Shown here: positions 22,190 through 35,200 of the stretch, in pieces | Position numbering within the stretch: the stretch's first letter is position 1 | How the letters are laid out: each line of letters starts with the position of its first letter | From: Diphasiastrum complanatum | Lineage: Eukaryota > Streptophyta > Lycopodiopsida > Lycopodiales > Lycopodiaceae | Reading direction: 5' to 3' | Length of the DNA: 64,000 nt | Assembly (NCBI GenBank): GCA_029204225.1 | Contig: CM055097.1 | Span: 44,294,942 to 44,358,941, forward strand | Notes under the pieces: generated by a model | What the model saw: only the letters and a program-made list of their open reading frames with translations | Databases searched by the model: none | Told to the model about the DNA's origin: nothing | Position numbers and translations under genes: made by a program

Positions 22190-22890
22190 CCTAAAACACG
22201 AAAAGAAGCATGAAAGATGATGACCGTGCTTGGAATGGATTACGACACAATACATGCATGTCCAAAAGACCATGTTCTATATAGAGCTGAGCATTCAGAA
22301 AAGCTTCAATGTCCAGTGTGTAACACTTTACGTTTTTGAGATGACGTACAAGGGGATAAAGTGCCACGAAAAGTGTTACGACATTTTCCATTATCCCACG
22401 ATTGCAACGTTTATTTCGATGTAAATCTTTGGCACAACTAATGGATTGGCATGTCAAAAATCGATCTACGAATGATGTGATGCGAGTACCAAGTGATTCA
22501 CCTGCATGGAAACATATTGAAGACCAATGGCCCGAGTTTCAAAATGCACCTTGTAATTTGAGATTTGGCCTTGCTATGGATGTCGTAAATCCTTTTAGCG
22601 TTCAAGTGTCAACTTGGTCCACATGGCCAGTTGTGCTCGTTAATTACAACATACCTCCATGGTTGAGTATTAAAACGGGGGACACTTGTTATTGGCTTTA
22701 TTGATTCCAGGAAAGTACAAGGCCAAGAACATGGATGTGTATCTTGCACCTTTGATCGATGAATTGTGCATTCTTTGGAATGGTATTCACGCTTACGACA
22801 TCTCGAGACCTTTACAGCAACGAAATTTTGTTGTTCGTGGAATTTTAATGTGAACGATGCATGACTACCCCGGTTTAAGCGAATGTTCAG

Positions 22891-22982
22891 GTATCTATAT
22901 AATGAATCTAATCTATTTTAGGGTTTAACATTTGAGTATAATTAGCTAAGCTTATGTTTAATTTGGTTTATGAACTATGCAG
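22891..22982 (+). other. intron in tnp2
   Basis: GTATCTATAT donor and ATGAACTATGCAG acceptor; removing it joins the reading frame across a Gly codon (TCA G/GT TTA). Confidence 0.65.
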
Positions 22983-23724
22983 GTTTAACCACATCGGATT
23001 ACAATGCATATTATATTTGTGGACCACTTTTGGAGGGTCGACATGGCACAAATATGTTAAAAAAAGTGGTGTACGAAAATCATCACAAATACTTGCTGCT
23101 TGATCATCCTTTTCGAAGGCTGAATAGGCGATTTTTTGGAGGGCGAGGAGATAATCCTCTAACTACACCACCACCCCCACTCATGGGAGTAGCGGAATGG
23201 CATGGTTAAGGGCTTAAACATCACGACGTTAATTCTTCATGGAATGAATCCATTGATGGTATGAAATGGTTGTCTATTTTTCATAAATTACCCTATTGGA
23301 GGAATTTATTGATAAACCATCTATTGGATCCTATGCACATATTAAAAAACGACGGTGAATCCCTATGGAACCACATCATTGGCATAAAAGACAACTCCGC
23401 AGCTCGTAAAGATCTACAAGCGGCCGATGTGAAAAGACCCTATTGGATTCAATACACCAAAGGTGGAGATGAGATTCTACCTAGCGTGCCGTGGATTCTT
23501 ACAAAAGAGCAACTCTCATATGTTAAACATGTCATAAAACAAATGAGAACTCCAATAGGCTATGCACATTCTTTATGCAAGTCATTTACCAAAGATGGTA
23601 AATTAAGTGGATTGAAGTCACATGATTGGCATAAGATGTTGCAATTCATACTTCCACTTTCTATTCGAGGTCTCTTCAACGATGACGTATGAAATATGCT
23701 TTACAATTTGTCATCGATAATAAG

Positions 23725-23814
23725 GTTTGTATATTTTTTTAAGCACTTGTATAAATATGTGATATTTTAATTTTTTTATGTGTTAAACAACCTAATGTAC
23801 TATCAATCTTGCAG
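23725..23814 (+). other. intron in tnp2
   Basis: GTTTGTATATTTTT donor and a T-rich tract to ATCTTGCAG acceptor; splicing forms an Arg codon (AG/G) and continues with WISSKE. Confidence 0.65.
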
Positions 23815-23884
23815 GTGGATTTCCTCAAAAGAAGTGAAAATTAGTGAATTGGATTCCATGAAAATCCAAATGATTGAAAGGGTA

Positions 23885-24513
23885 TGTTTGTTGGAAAGAG
23901 ATCAAGATTGATCAAAGAACTGATTACTTGAAAAATCTAAGGCAAGAACACAATGGCATACAACAGACTAAAAAAACTAACTTCTCACTATGAAAAATGA
24001 ATGTCAGAAATAATTCTAAGTACTCAGTATGGGAAAAACAGGCTGCTCTCAGGTAGAGAGAGAAAATCAAAGCTTTACAACTTAGGTAGAGAGAGAATGA
24101 CCAAAATACTAAAATCTCAATATTCACAATATGGCAGTGGAGTTGCATGGAAAGTCCACTTAACTCAGTTAACTCAACTAATAGGGATCCACATGTATAA
24201 CTGCATGCATGGATATTGCATGTACTACATGTCAATTCTCAAAATTGCCTAGACATGTGTAGATCACAAAAACTACTTTGCATGTTGCATGCACTGATTG
24301 CATGTGGCTTGCATGCACACTGAATGACATTGCATGTTATCTAAACTTTTGCATGACATCAAATTTGAATCTACCTAACTCAAACTTGACCTATTCTAGA
24401 AGGTTATGTGCTCAATTCACATACCTTTATGTACAATAAAGTTTACAAATGGAAATAACACGGTCATGCCTCAAAACTCGAGATAGGAAGATATTATTTT
24501 ACTAATCTTCACA
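23885..24513 (-). repeat. 3' LTR of copia element C
   Basis: On the minus strand it starts TGTGAAGATTAG at 24513 and ends near ...CCAACAAACA at 23885 (an alternative end is 23889). It shares with the A/B LTR the two GGTAGAGAGAGAA blocks and GCTGCTCTC, but is otherwise divergent. The polypurine tract lies at 24514-24522. Confidence 0.7.
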
Positions 24514-25395
24514 CTCCTCCTTAAAATATATGTTCCTATCCAATATAGACTTTGGAATTAGGCCACGGTTAATCCTCATCTTGACAAACACATTCTTGAG
24601 CAATGGCTTGGTGAGAAGATCTGCAACATAATTTGAAGATCCAACATGCTCCAATAAGGTCTCTCTCCAAATAACTTTTTCTCTTAAAAAATGATGAGCT
24701 ACCTCGAAATGTTTTCTCCTTGCATGGACCATAGGATTATTTGCAAGAGCTTGAGCTAAAATGTTATCATTCTTGATAATTGGAAGGTCTTCATCTCCAT
24801 AACACTTTAGCTCCAAGAGTAGCCTTTTGGTCTATAAAACCTCTTTTGTTGTGGTTGTAAGAGATTTGTATTCAGCTTCACAAGATGATAAGGATATAGT
24901 TGCTTGCTTCTTTGATAGCCAAGAAACTAGATTCCCTCCTAAAAAAACTGTATAAGCACTTATGGATTTCCTATTCAGCCTGTCTTCTGCAAAATCTAAA
25001 TCTGAAAAAGCAACCAAAGTCAGATCTTCTCCTTTGTAGATTAATCCATAGTCTAAGGTAGAAGATATATATCTCAAGATTCTTTTAGCCAACTTCCAGT
25101 GATGTATCTTTGGATCCTGCGTGTGTTGACTTAGCTTATGCACACTAAAGCTTAGATCAGGCCTAGTCACTGTTAACCATATAAGTGAGCCAATAAGACT
25201 CCTATAAAGAGTGATGTCCACAAAGGATTTTTCATCATCTTTCATAGGAACTTTTACAATGTGCTCCATTGGTGTATCTATGCCTTTACAGTTTTCCATT
25301 TGGAATTTCTTGAGCATGGAAAGTGCATATCTACTTTGACTTATAAAGGCATGACCTTTCCAGAAGTCAATCTCAAGGCCTAAAATATAGTGAAG
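24502..25395 (-). pseudogene. copia element C: RT C-terminus and RNaseH
   Basis: From about 25395: LHYILGLEIDFWKGHAFISQ, MLKKFQMENCKGIDTPMEHI, GSLIWLTVTRPDLSFSVHKL, YGLIYKGEDLTLVAFSDLDF, KSISAYTVFLGGNLVSWLSK and SLSSCEAEYKSLTTTTKEVL. One stop separates it from MELKCYGDEDLPIIKNDN, HARRKHFEVAHHFLREKV and YVADLLTKPLLKN. It parallels B residues about 1061-1340. RT catalytic blocks are deleted. Confidence 0.8.
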
Positions 25396-26511
<1,116 letters not shown>

Positions 26512-26520
26512 AATCGCTAA

Positions 26521-28910
26521 CATGCAAGTGGCTTCTTCCCATGTGGAAGGTGTACAAGATTCCAAGTTTGATGATCTATCAAAGCATCAAACTCTACTTG
26601 CATTGCATCTCTCCAAACTTGTGATCTACTAGCATCTTCATAACATGATGGCTCTTCAAGCATTGTGGCTAGAAAAGAGTAAGAGGTAGAAGGAGTTGTG
26701 TCTTCCCTTTGCTTTCCTTTCTTAAAGTATGTGAGCCTTGAAGGCTCAGCCTTGTCCCTTGTGGATCTCCTCGATTGGTTCTTGAGCTTGATCTTCCAAA
26801 AAATCATTTTCAAGAAGCTCCTCCTCGGGTTTTGTAAGATCTTCAGCACATTCAATTGAGGATTAGATGCATTTGAAAACAAGTTTCCAAAGGAATATGG
26901 ACATAACATATACATGCAAACACTTTAAAGTCTTTTACATTGGGCTTATTGCCAAACAAATCTTGATATGGTGAGATCCCACCAGTAGCACTACTAGGAA
27001 GCCTATTACATAAAAAGTTAGCACAAGTTATGGCCTCTCCCCAAAATGAGATGGGTAGAGGTGCATCAAGCCTCAAGACTTTGCACATTCACATAGGCTC
27101 CTATTTTTCCTCTCGGCCACCCCATTTTGTTGTGGGGTGTAGGAACAAGTAAACTCTCTCTTAATGCCATTGCTCTCACAAAATTATCTGATCCTATTGG
27201 AGATATATTCTCCTCCATTATCACATCTTAAACCTTTAATGCAAGAACTAAGTTGTTTTTCCACTAGAGACTTAAACTTTACAAAAGCTTCATATACAAG
27301 GCCTTTCTTAGACAATAAATCTATCCAAGTGAATCTAGTACAATCATCTATGAAAGTCACATACGTTAAGGCACCTCCATTACTTTGATGAGAAAAAGCA
27401 TGTACATATGAATGAATAATATCCAAGGGTGAAGTAGATCTTGAAAAAGATCTCTTGTTGGATGTCTTGTGTGACTTTGCAAGCCCACATGCCTCACGCA
27501 CTTTGCCACACTTTGTGAATGATTTTGGTAGGCCGAGGGCTAGCTCCTTTGAGGCTATGGATTCCAATGATTGACGATTAGGATGGCCTAATCTTTTGTG
27601 CCAAAACTCCACTTGAGTCATCTCCTCCCTAACCATATTCACACTTTCAATGGCCACATTAGCATCCAACTTAAAAAGCCTTCCTTGCTTAATGCCACTA
27701 GCTTTGTGCTTATCATGTTTCAAGATGGAACACACTCCATTCTTGAAATGTACATCTAGTCCATTATCCATTAGTTGACCAACACTAAGCAAATTTTTGG
27801 TAATGGATGGAACATACAAAACATTATCAAGATCTATCCTTTTAGATGATCCTAAGCATAATGGAATAGATCCTATGCCATATATCTTACATTCTTGATC
27901 ACTGGCAATGTAAATTGATTTCTTAGAATCATTACAAGAAAGTAAAGTGGAAAAGAAATGCTTGTTGAATGACATGTGGGAACTAGCCCCACTATCAATC
28001 CACCATGTTTCTTTGCTTGATGTTGGTGTAGATGCGACCATCAAGGGTGTGTTGAAGCCATCCTCTTCATCCTCTTGTGCAAGATTTTTATGATCCTCAT
28101 TGCCTTGTGAGATCTTCTTCTTATAGCATTCAAAAGCAAAGTGTCCTTTCTTTTCACAAAAGAAACACTTTAGCTTAGCTTTGTCCTTGATCTTTCCTTT
28201 GGAGGTAGATCCACCATCCTTGACCTCGGCCTCCTTGCCTTGGTTCTTCTTGAATGGGTGAGTCTTCTTCTTGTCCTTTGATGTAAAGTTTGATTTCTCA
28301 TCACCACCATGTAGTGACAAAGACCCCATTCTTTCCTTGAGGTGTAGAATTCTACTCTCCTCGGCCACAAGAACATTATCCAACTTATCTATAGAAGGAA
28401 GTTGGTTTTGAATAGCAAAATATTGGACTAGATTAGTGAACTCATCACCTAGTCCATTCAATATCACTTGTACTAGTTCTTTGTCTCGGATCTTGTCTCC
28501 AATAGATCCCAATTCTTTGTTTAAAGACTTTATCCTTAGGACATATTCTTGTCCACTTTCTCCACTTCTCTTCATGCTTTGGAGTACTTGATTCCTTAGC
28601 ATGAGTACTCTAGAAGTGTTTTTGGATTCATGGATACACTTAAATGAATCCCAAGCCTCTTTTGATGAGGCACAAGAAGCCACAAGTGGTCATTGCCTAC
28701 ATTCATCTTTAGACAATGTAGGGCCAATCTAGCCCTCTTCTTGTATTTCGATTGTTCTTGGAGTGCTTGAGGCTCTTCCTCAACTCCAAGAACAATGTCA
28801 TAGAGGTCATGGATTACAAATAGTAATTCCATCCTCACTTTCCAAATGGTATAGTTTGTACATATTAGCCTCTCACTAGATTCTAACAAAAAACCACCAC
28901 TGGAAGACAT
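26521..28910 (-). pseudogene. copia element D: gag to first RT block
   Basis: Starts at 28910 with MSSSGGFLLESSERLICTNY, aligning with internal Met19 of element B. A frameshift near 28690 breaks gag; the 499-codon part from 28683 holds TSRVLMLRNQVLQSM, knuckle CFFCEKKGHFAFEC, protease WWIDSGASSHMSFNKHF and WHKRLGHPNRQSLES. The integrase zinc site has REAC instead of CEAC, and the first catalytic Asp is Tyr (IIHSYVH). After a stop at RIR, NGVAERKNRSLCECAKS, then in another frame PLPISFWGEAITCANFLCNR. RT entry reads SRSQVWRDAMQVEFDALIDH and ends at GKKPLAC at 26521 before the CT tract. Inactive. Confidence 0.85.
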
Positions 28911-29490
28911 TGTGAATGGTTTGCTCTATGAAATGCACAAAGATTTCTGAATTTGAATGATCTAAAGTAGACTTATTGTTCACAAAGAATCCTATAGTCT
29001 TACCCCTATCAATCTAGCCCAAGCTTGAATGATGGTAGAATAGATCTAGACAAAAATTCCTAGCAAACTCACACCAAAAAAAACATTCTAGCACCTTTTT
29101 GCTTGATTTCTCTTCACACACTAAGATCTGAACAAATCAGCCTTAATGATCTGATCTAATTCTTCAAAATGAAATGCTTCAATGACTCAAACATTTATTT
29201 GATTATTAGCATTCAATGGATTGAACTAGATCTAGACAATGCACCAAAAATCATGAATTTTGGACTAGTATGCAAATTTTTGGACCAAAAACACTATAGA
29301 GACTTGATTTGAAGGGTTTTGTATGGTTTCACATGTGTGGATAGTACACCTACAGCCCACAAATCAATATGGACCAAAAATACTGAAGCTATCACTCCCT
29401 TAGAGCTCGCCCACTCAAGTATAGCTCAAAAACAACACTATGTCAATGATTTTCACAAGTTTTATGGATCATTACATCACTCTTGTACTT
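28911..29490 (-). other. leader of element D
   Basis: Non-coding, A/T-rich. Carries TTTCACATGTGTGGATAG near 29330, a variant of the motif seen in the LTRs of A, B and G. Confidence 0.5.
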
Positions 29491-29503
29491 GGCTATGATA
29501 CCA
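29491..29503 (-). promoter_or_regulatory. degenerate tRNA-iMet primer site (element D)
   Basis: TGGTATCATAGCC on the minus strand (one change from TGGTATCAGAGCC), followed by TGTTGAT, the expected LTR edge. The LTR itself is missing: integrase sequence of the opposite strand begins within about 8 bases. Confidence 0.7.
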
Positions 29504-29510
29504 TGTTGAT

Positions 29511-30121
29511 TTTTGTGGAGCTAAGATGTATGTAACTTTCATTGATGATTTTAGTAGATATTGTTGGGTATAAAGAACAAAGATCAAGGTATAATCTCTT
29601 TTGTGAAGTTCAAGAATGCAAGGGAGAACCAATTTTTCACAAGGATAGAGTTCTTGAGGAGTGACAATGGTGGTGAGTATATCTCAACCAAGTTCAAGGC
29701 CTTTTGTGATGAGCATGGGATCAAGAGGGAGTACACAACTCCAAGGACACCTCAACAAAATGGAGTGGCCGAGAGGAAGAATAGGACATTATGTGAAGGT
29801 GCCAAAGCCATGAGGTTAGGTGCTAATCCTCCTAAACCATTTTGGGATCAAGCCTTGTTGTGTGCTAACTTTCTATGCAATAGGTGGCTGAGTGCTATAT
29901 TGGATGGAAGGACACCATTTGAGATGCTATTCAAGAGGAGGCCGAGTGTCAAGTTTTTTAGAACTTTTGGATGCACTTGCTATGTCAATATAACTCTTGA
30001 TGATAGGACAAAGGAGGATCCATCTTCAAGGAAATGTATATTTGTTGGATATAGTGAGGTGAGTAAAGCCTACAAGGTTTACATTCCTACCACTATAAGG
30101 TGCTTATTGGTAGAGATGTAA
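29511..30121 (+). pseudogene. copia element E: integrase core fragment
   Basis: Begins with GAKMYVTFIDDFSRYCW near 29517, shifts frame, then from 29561 reads FLRSDNGGEYISTKFKAFC (second catalytic Asp), TPQQNGVAERKNRTL (catalytic Glu), PFWDQALLCANFLCNRWLS, KFFRTFGCTCYVNI and CIFVGYSEVSKAYKVYIP (C-terminal end). The first catalytic Asp is upstream of the breakpoint. A 186-codon run without stops makes it one of the better preserved relics. It lies head to head with element D. Confidence 0.8.
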
Positions 30122-30129
30122 TTTTTTAT

Positions 30130-30440
30130 GAGGGGAATCGACTTTTTTGTGATGAGAGAGTTGAGTAAGTCAAGTTAGTTAAGAGTTGATGAAGTGTCGA
30201 CGAAGTCGGGTTGTCGATGGAGTTAGCATTGAAGTCGATGTCGAGTGAGTCGTTGTTGATGGAGTTGGTTGTCGAGTAAGTTGGTGAAGTTGACGATGTC
30301 AAAGATGTCAAGTAAGTCGATGATGTCGAGTTGATGGAGTAAGTTGAGTATATACATGGAGAATTCAAAGTCGATGGAGTCGGACTTCGGACTTTGATGA
30401 CTTCGATGACTTCGAAGTCGATGGAGTCGAACTTCAACAG
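30130..30440. repeat. degenerate GTCGA/GATGGAGTCG minisatellite
   Basis: Irregular repeats of TCGATGGAGTCG, GTCGAGTAAGTC and GATGTCGAGT, period roughly 9-15 bp. It separates the integrase fragment from the RT YVDD box of element E, where copia polyproteins have a variable linker. Confidence 0.6.
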
Positions 30441-30631
30441 ATTTTTCAGAATGCTCATTATCGAATGAATTTTGGACTTGAACATTAAAATCCAATAGTG
30501 TCACCTTAAAGGAGCTTGTATGATTTGAAGCAAGCTTCAAGGTCTTGGATTACAAGACTAAATGTCTTTGTTATTTCCATTGTATTCATTACTAGTGAGT
30601 ATGGAATCCAACTTTTTAAATAAAATTTCAT

Positions 30632-30679
30632 GATGAAGGCACTGTACTCTTATTGCTTTACGTAGATGACATCATTTGA
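30632..30679 (+). pseudogene. copia RT catalytic box (element E)
   Basis: Translates to DEGTVLLLLYVDDII then stop. YVDD is the RT active site; in B the match is IVILLIYVDDIIL. Only this short block is preserved, about 500 bp after the integrase fragment, so most of RT is deleted. Confidence 0.65.
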
Positions 30680-31513
30680 TAAAACTTAAAATGGTCCAAC
30701 TATCTTTAAGATAGTTATGTTTAGTTAATTTAGGAGCTTTGTCTATAATTTAACAAGAGACATCATTCTAAGGATCTTTTGGCTCATTTGCAATTGAGAA
30801 AACTTAAAGCTCCATCTCCTCTTTTTCCTTTGTAAATGTGAGCCTTGGGATCTTGATCTTGCTAGGTCTCATGTGCCTCATCACATGAATCCATGTACTC
30901 CTGCCTCTCCATTATGAAATCCATCTCCTTTTGATCTTCTCTTTGATATGAGCTATGTGGTAGCTTGTGGTTAGTGCTCATCTTTGGTTCTCTTCAACAT
31001 ACGTGTGGTAGTTGCTTCCCTATTCTAGCTTGCTTGGCTTGGATTGAGAGGTATGACACATGAAATTTGTGGTATCAGAGCTTAAGATCCAATAATCATT
31101 TGCTTCAACATTATTCTCATTGTGAAAAAATCAAAGATCAAAACACATTTAGTTCATCAATGATCTTTAGCCAAATTTGGTTGCACATCTAGAAATAGCT
31201 AGAAGATAGAAATCACTACTTTATGCATGATAGAACTTAGAAATGCATAATGATCTGATCATGAACACTGATTATGACTTAGTATTGTCCCTTTTTGTAC
31301 AGCAGCAGTATAGTACTATAAACAACACGTGTGAAAGCTAAATAACCATAAAATCAAAATTCTACACATAGAAACTCAAGATATCATTTTTTTTTTTTCA
31401 TGCTAAGCATAGCTCTTCATCATTTCAGACTGCTAAAGATAAAAAAATAATGTGTTGTTTAAATAATACAATGGACACATCTTGAAGAATAAAACTGAGA
31501 CAAAAGATAGAAT
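30680..31513. other. copia relic with primer site; insertion target of element B
   Basis: No gene. A plus-strand tRNA-iMet type site TGGTATCAGAGCTT lies at 31070-31083. The part 31280-31420 resembles the LTR of element G (shared order GTACAG..CAGTA, CACACGTGTGAAA-like, TTCTACACATA). The last five bases, AGAAT, are the target duplication of B. Confidence 0.5.
31070..31083 (+). promoter_or_regulatory. tRNA-iMet type primer site of an otherwise lost copia element
   Basis: TGGTATCAGAGCTT on the plus strand. No LTR edge ending in CA is directly upstream (ATGAAATTTG), so the site may be displaced by one or two bases or decayed. Confidence 0.5.
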
Positions 31514-32250
31514 TGTTGAATTTCACACGTGTGGACTGTCCACTACATGTACTTGTGATCTCCTAAGGTGTGTAGATGCACCAAGATCAAGACTAGATTG
31601 AGATTCAAGATCAATCTTGAATCCTATGGCAAAAACACACTACTACATGCATTCAATCACTTCCAACTCTCACTCACACGTGTGGGAAGTATTCAAAAAA
31701 TAATCTAAGTAAAAACAAGCTGCTCTCCTCGGGTAGAGAGAGAAAATACATCAAGAGCTCTCGGGTAGAGAGAGAAAGCTAGAAATCCAATAACTCACAA
31801 AATCCATGAAATCACCAAATCAATTGATTTCAAAATGAGGAGTACAATGATACTAGTAGGTCCACGAGCTACCACTATGCTTAACTATGATTGGACCACA
31901 TTTTGTCACCTCTTGATCCTATTGGATCATTGATCTATGCACCTCTTAATTCTATTGGACTATATTCAAGCACACCTCAATTTCCTATTGGACCTCTCAA
32001 GGTTCCACCTCTATATCCTATTGGACCTCTTGGAATTCATCAAACAAAAACTTTACACTTGTCTACACTCTAATTAGCAAGTGTTTAGCCTCTTACTCTA
32101 TTTTGGCTCAATAGTGGCATTACAAGTGGAAATGCATAATTTGCCATCTATGCCAAATTTATTCCTATCAACATCCTACACCTAGATGCTTGATGTAAAA
32201 AACATAAGACCCCTATATCTAACATAGATAATCTTTTTCAATTCTTCACA
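31514..32250 (-). repeat. 3' LTR of element B
   Basis: 737 bp, TGTGAAGAATTG to TTCAACA on the minus strand. In the element's sense it holds an array of CCAAT boxes (minus strand of four CCTATTGGA copies at about 31917-32027, roughly 32 bp apart, and ATTGGACC near 31890), two GGTAGAGAGAGAAA blocks near 31732 and 31763 on the plus strand, and two CACACGTGTG G-boxes near 31523 and 31674. No clear TATA box. Confidence 0.97.
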
Positions 32251-32258
32251 CTCCTCCT
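32251..32258 (-). promoter_or_regulatory. polypurine tract of element B
   Basis: AGGAGGAG on the minus strand, directly upstream of the 3' LTR and ten bases after the polyprotein stop. Primes plus-strand DNA synthesis in the family. Confidence 0.75.
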
Positions 32259-32268
32259 AAAAAATTAT

Positions 32269-35200
32269 CTATGAAGATTTGAGCATTGATCTTGATATAA
32301 CTCCAAGATTAGATCTATGCTTGATGAAAGCACTTTTGCTCAAAGACTTGGTGAGTAGATCGGCAATACAAGAGGACGAGTTGACATGCTCCAAATAGAT
32401 TTCTCCTCCAATAAGCTTTTCTCTCACAAAATGGTGTGCCACTTCTATGTGCTTGCTTCTTGCATGAAATATGGGATTATTGGCAAGAGCTTGGGCCGAG
32501 ATGTTATCACACTTGATCATTGGTAGATCATCCTCCTTGATGCACTTTAGTTCCATTAATAACCTCTTGATCCAAAGCACTTCTTTGGTAGTTGTAGTGA
32601 GTGCTTTGTACTCGGCCTCACATGAAGAGAGAGATATAGTATCTTGCTTTTTGGAAAGCCAAGATATTAGATTGCCTCCAAGAAAGATAGTGTATGCACT
32701 AATAGACTTCCGATCCATTTTGTCACTTGCAAAGTCCGAATCCGAGTAGCCAATAATGGATAGATCTTCACTTTTATAGAGTAGACCATAATCACAAGAT
32801 GAAGATACATATCTTAAAATCCTCTTGGCCATCTTCCAATGATGGATCTTAGGTTCTTGCATAAATTGACTCAATTTGTGCACACAAAAACTAAGATCGG
32901 GCCTAGTAATAGTAAGCCAAATCAAGGAGCCTATAAGACTCCTAAAAAGTGTGATGTCCTCAAAGGATATTTCATCACCTTTATTAGGATCTTTTACAAT
33001 TTGCTCCATTGGAGTATCTATGCTCTTAGAATTTTCCATATGGAATTTTTTCAACATAGAGTGAGCATATCTAGATTGGCATATAAAGACATGATTTTCA
33101 TAAAAATCAATTTCTAGGCCTAGGATGTAATGTATCTCTCCTAGATCTTGCATTTTAAACTCACATCCAAGTGCTAGCTTGGTTTCATCAACTAGCTTGA
33201 TACAACTTCCACAAAGAATAATGTCATCAACATAAATTAGAAGAATGACAATATTGCTATCAACAAACTTTAGATACATGGAAGGATCATAGTCACTAAG
33301 AGTAAATCCTAGTGATATAAGGAAGGAGTTAAGTCTTGAATACCATGATCTTGGTGCTTGCTTGAGTCCATAAAGACTTTTGAAGAGCAAGCACACTTTG
33401 GACTCATCCTTGATGAATCCTTGAGGTTGTTCCATATAGATCTCCTCCTCAAGATAACCATTTAGAAAAGCATTGGATACATCTAATTGGAACACCTTCC
33501 ACTTGAAAAAACAAGCAAGAGAAATAAGAATTCTTATTGTCACCATTTTTGCAACGGGTGCAAAGGTTTCCTCATAATCAAGACCATGGATTTGAGCAAA
33601 TCCTTTGGCACATAATCTTGCTTTATGCTTGTTGATGGTGCCATCATGATTGAACTTGATCCGAAATACCCACTTGCAACCAATCACATGCTTGTTGGAA
33701 GGAGGATCCACAAGTTCCCAAGTATTGTTGGTGATCAATGCATCATACTCTTGCTTCATGGCATCATACCATTCCTTGGTATTAAGTGCCTCTTGTACAT
33801 TCTTTGGCTCTTCATGAGAGACATAAAAAACATAATTAGTGGAATCAAGATCCACTTGTTTGCCTTTGTCAACATATGAGAGCCTCTTAGGCTCGGATCT
33901 ATCTCTCATGGATCTTCTTGGTGAAAAAATCCGAGGAGAGTCTTCTTCAAATCTCGACCCCATCACATCATGATTGTCTTCAAAATCAATAATTGATGAT
34001 GCATCCATAGATTTCTTGATCTCGGCCTCTTCAAATGATGAGTGTTGATCTTCATGAAAGACAACATCTCTACTTTCAATAACTTGAGAAGTAGAGAGTA
34101 TAAAGACTCTATAGGCCTTCTTGGTGGATGAGTATCCAACCATGATCCCTTTGCATGCACTAGGATCTTCCTTCTTCCTTGTTTCCAAGGGCATATGGAC
34201 AAAGCATAAGCATCCAAAAATTCTAAGGTGATCAACCTTAGGCTTCTTCAAAAATAAGATTTCATATGGTGACTTTCCTCCAAGAGCTATATGTGGGAGC
34301 CTATTGCAAAGATAATTTGCACAATTGATGGCTTCTCCCCAAAAATCTTTGGGCAAAGATGCCTCAATTCTCATAGATTTTGCACATTCACATAGAGATC
34401 TATTCTTTCTCTCGGCCACTCCATTTTGAGATGGAGAGTAGGCACAAGAAAATTCTCTTTTAATGCCTTCAAGCTCACAAAAGTCTTGAAATTTATTGGA
34501 GATATATTCACCACCTCCATCACTTCTAAGAGCTTTAATCTTGAATGAGAATTGCTTCTCTACATAAGCTTTGAAAATAAGGAAATGATCAAACACCATA
34601 GATTTTGAAGCAAGAAGATATATCCAAGTGAATCTTGTGTAATCATCAATGAAAGTAACAAAACAAGTGGCTCCTCCCTTGCTTGTAGTTGATGAGAAAT
34701 GCACATCCGAGTGGATTAACTCCAAAGGATGCTTGCTTTTGATAGAAGATCTTGTAAATGGCTTTTTGTGAGATTTAGCAATAGCACAAGCCTCACAAGG
34801 CTTGATCTTCTTGGAGAATGACTTTGGCAAGCCAATAGCTTTGGATTCTTTGATCATAGAGAGCATGGATTTGTAGTTGGGATGTCCCAACCTCCTATGC
34901 CATAATTCCTCCATAGAGAGCTTGTTCACAAGAGCAACATTACAAGCATTCACATACTCATTTGGATCTAGTTTATAGATGCCACCAAATCTAGATCCTA
35001 ATGCAAGTATCTCATCATTCTTCTTGATAGTGCAAGTATCAACATTGAATTTTACATCAAGGCCATTATCAAGCAATTGACCAACACTAATAAGATTCTT
35101 GGTAAGCTTAGGTACATAAAGAACTCTAGAGAGAGAAAGAACTTTAGAGGATGCAAGCTTCAAGGGAATGTTCCCTATGCCTTCAATAGGACATTCAAAA

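Larger units (their letters stand above)
19617..23882 (+). mobile_element. CACTA (En/Spm) DNA transposon remnant
   Basis: Left part is a subterminal array of GACGTC palindromes, the middle has a minus-strand gene, and the right part a plus-strand tnp2 transposase. This is the layout of plant CACTA elements. No CACTA-type terminal inverted repeat is visible at 19617, where it adjoins a copia relic, nor at 23882, where the LTR of element C begins, so both ends seem lost or mutated. Confidence 0.8.
22190..23882 (+). pseudogene. CACTA transposase TNP2, frameshifted and 3'-truncated
   Basis: Blocks in order: LGMDYDTIHACPKDHVLYRA and LQCPVCNTLRF (zinc-ligand region), FRCKSLAQLMDWHVKN, AWKHIEDQWPEFQNAPCNLR, LAMDVVNPFSVQVSTWSTWP, VVLVNYNIPPWLSI, then after a frameshift near 22695 MDVYLAPLIDELCILW. 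Intron 22891-22982 (GT-AG) falls inside CSG/LTTSDYN. Next exon: YYICGPLLEGRH, FHKLPYWRNLLINHLLDPMH, DNSAARKDLQAAD, LKSHDWHKMLQFILPLSIRG. A TGA follows DDV. Intron 23725-23814 (GT-AG) leads to WISSKEVKISELDSM, and similarity ends at 23882 against the LTR of element C. The protein would cut at CACTA ends. Several stops and frameshifts make it inactive. Confidence 0.85.

Noticed and set aside
30126-30540. Minus-strand Ser/Thr-rich ORFs
   Set aside because: Produced by the degenerate GTCGA repeat; no conserved residues.
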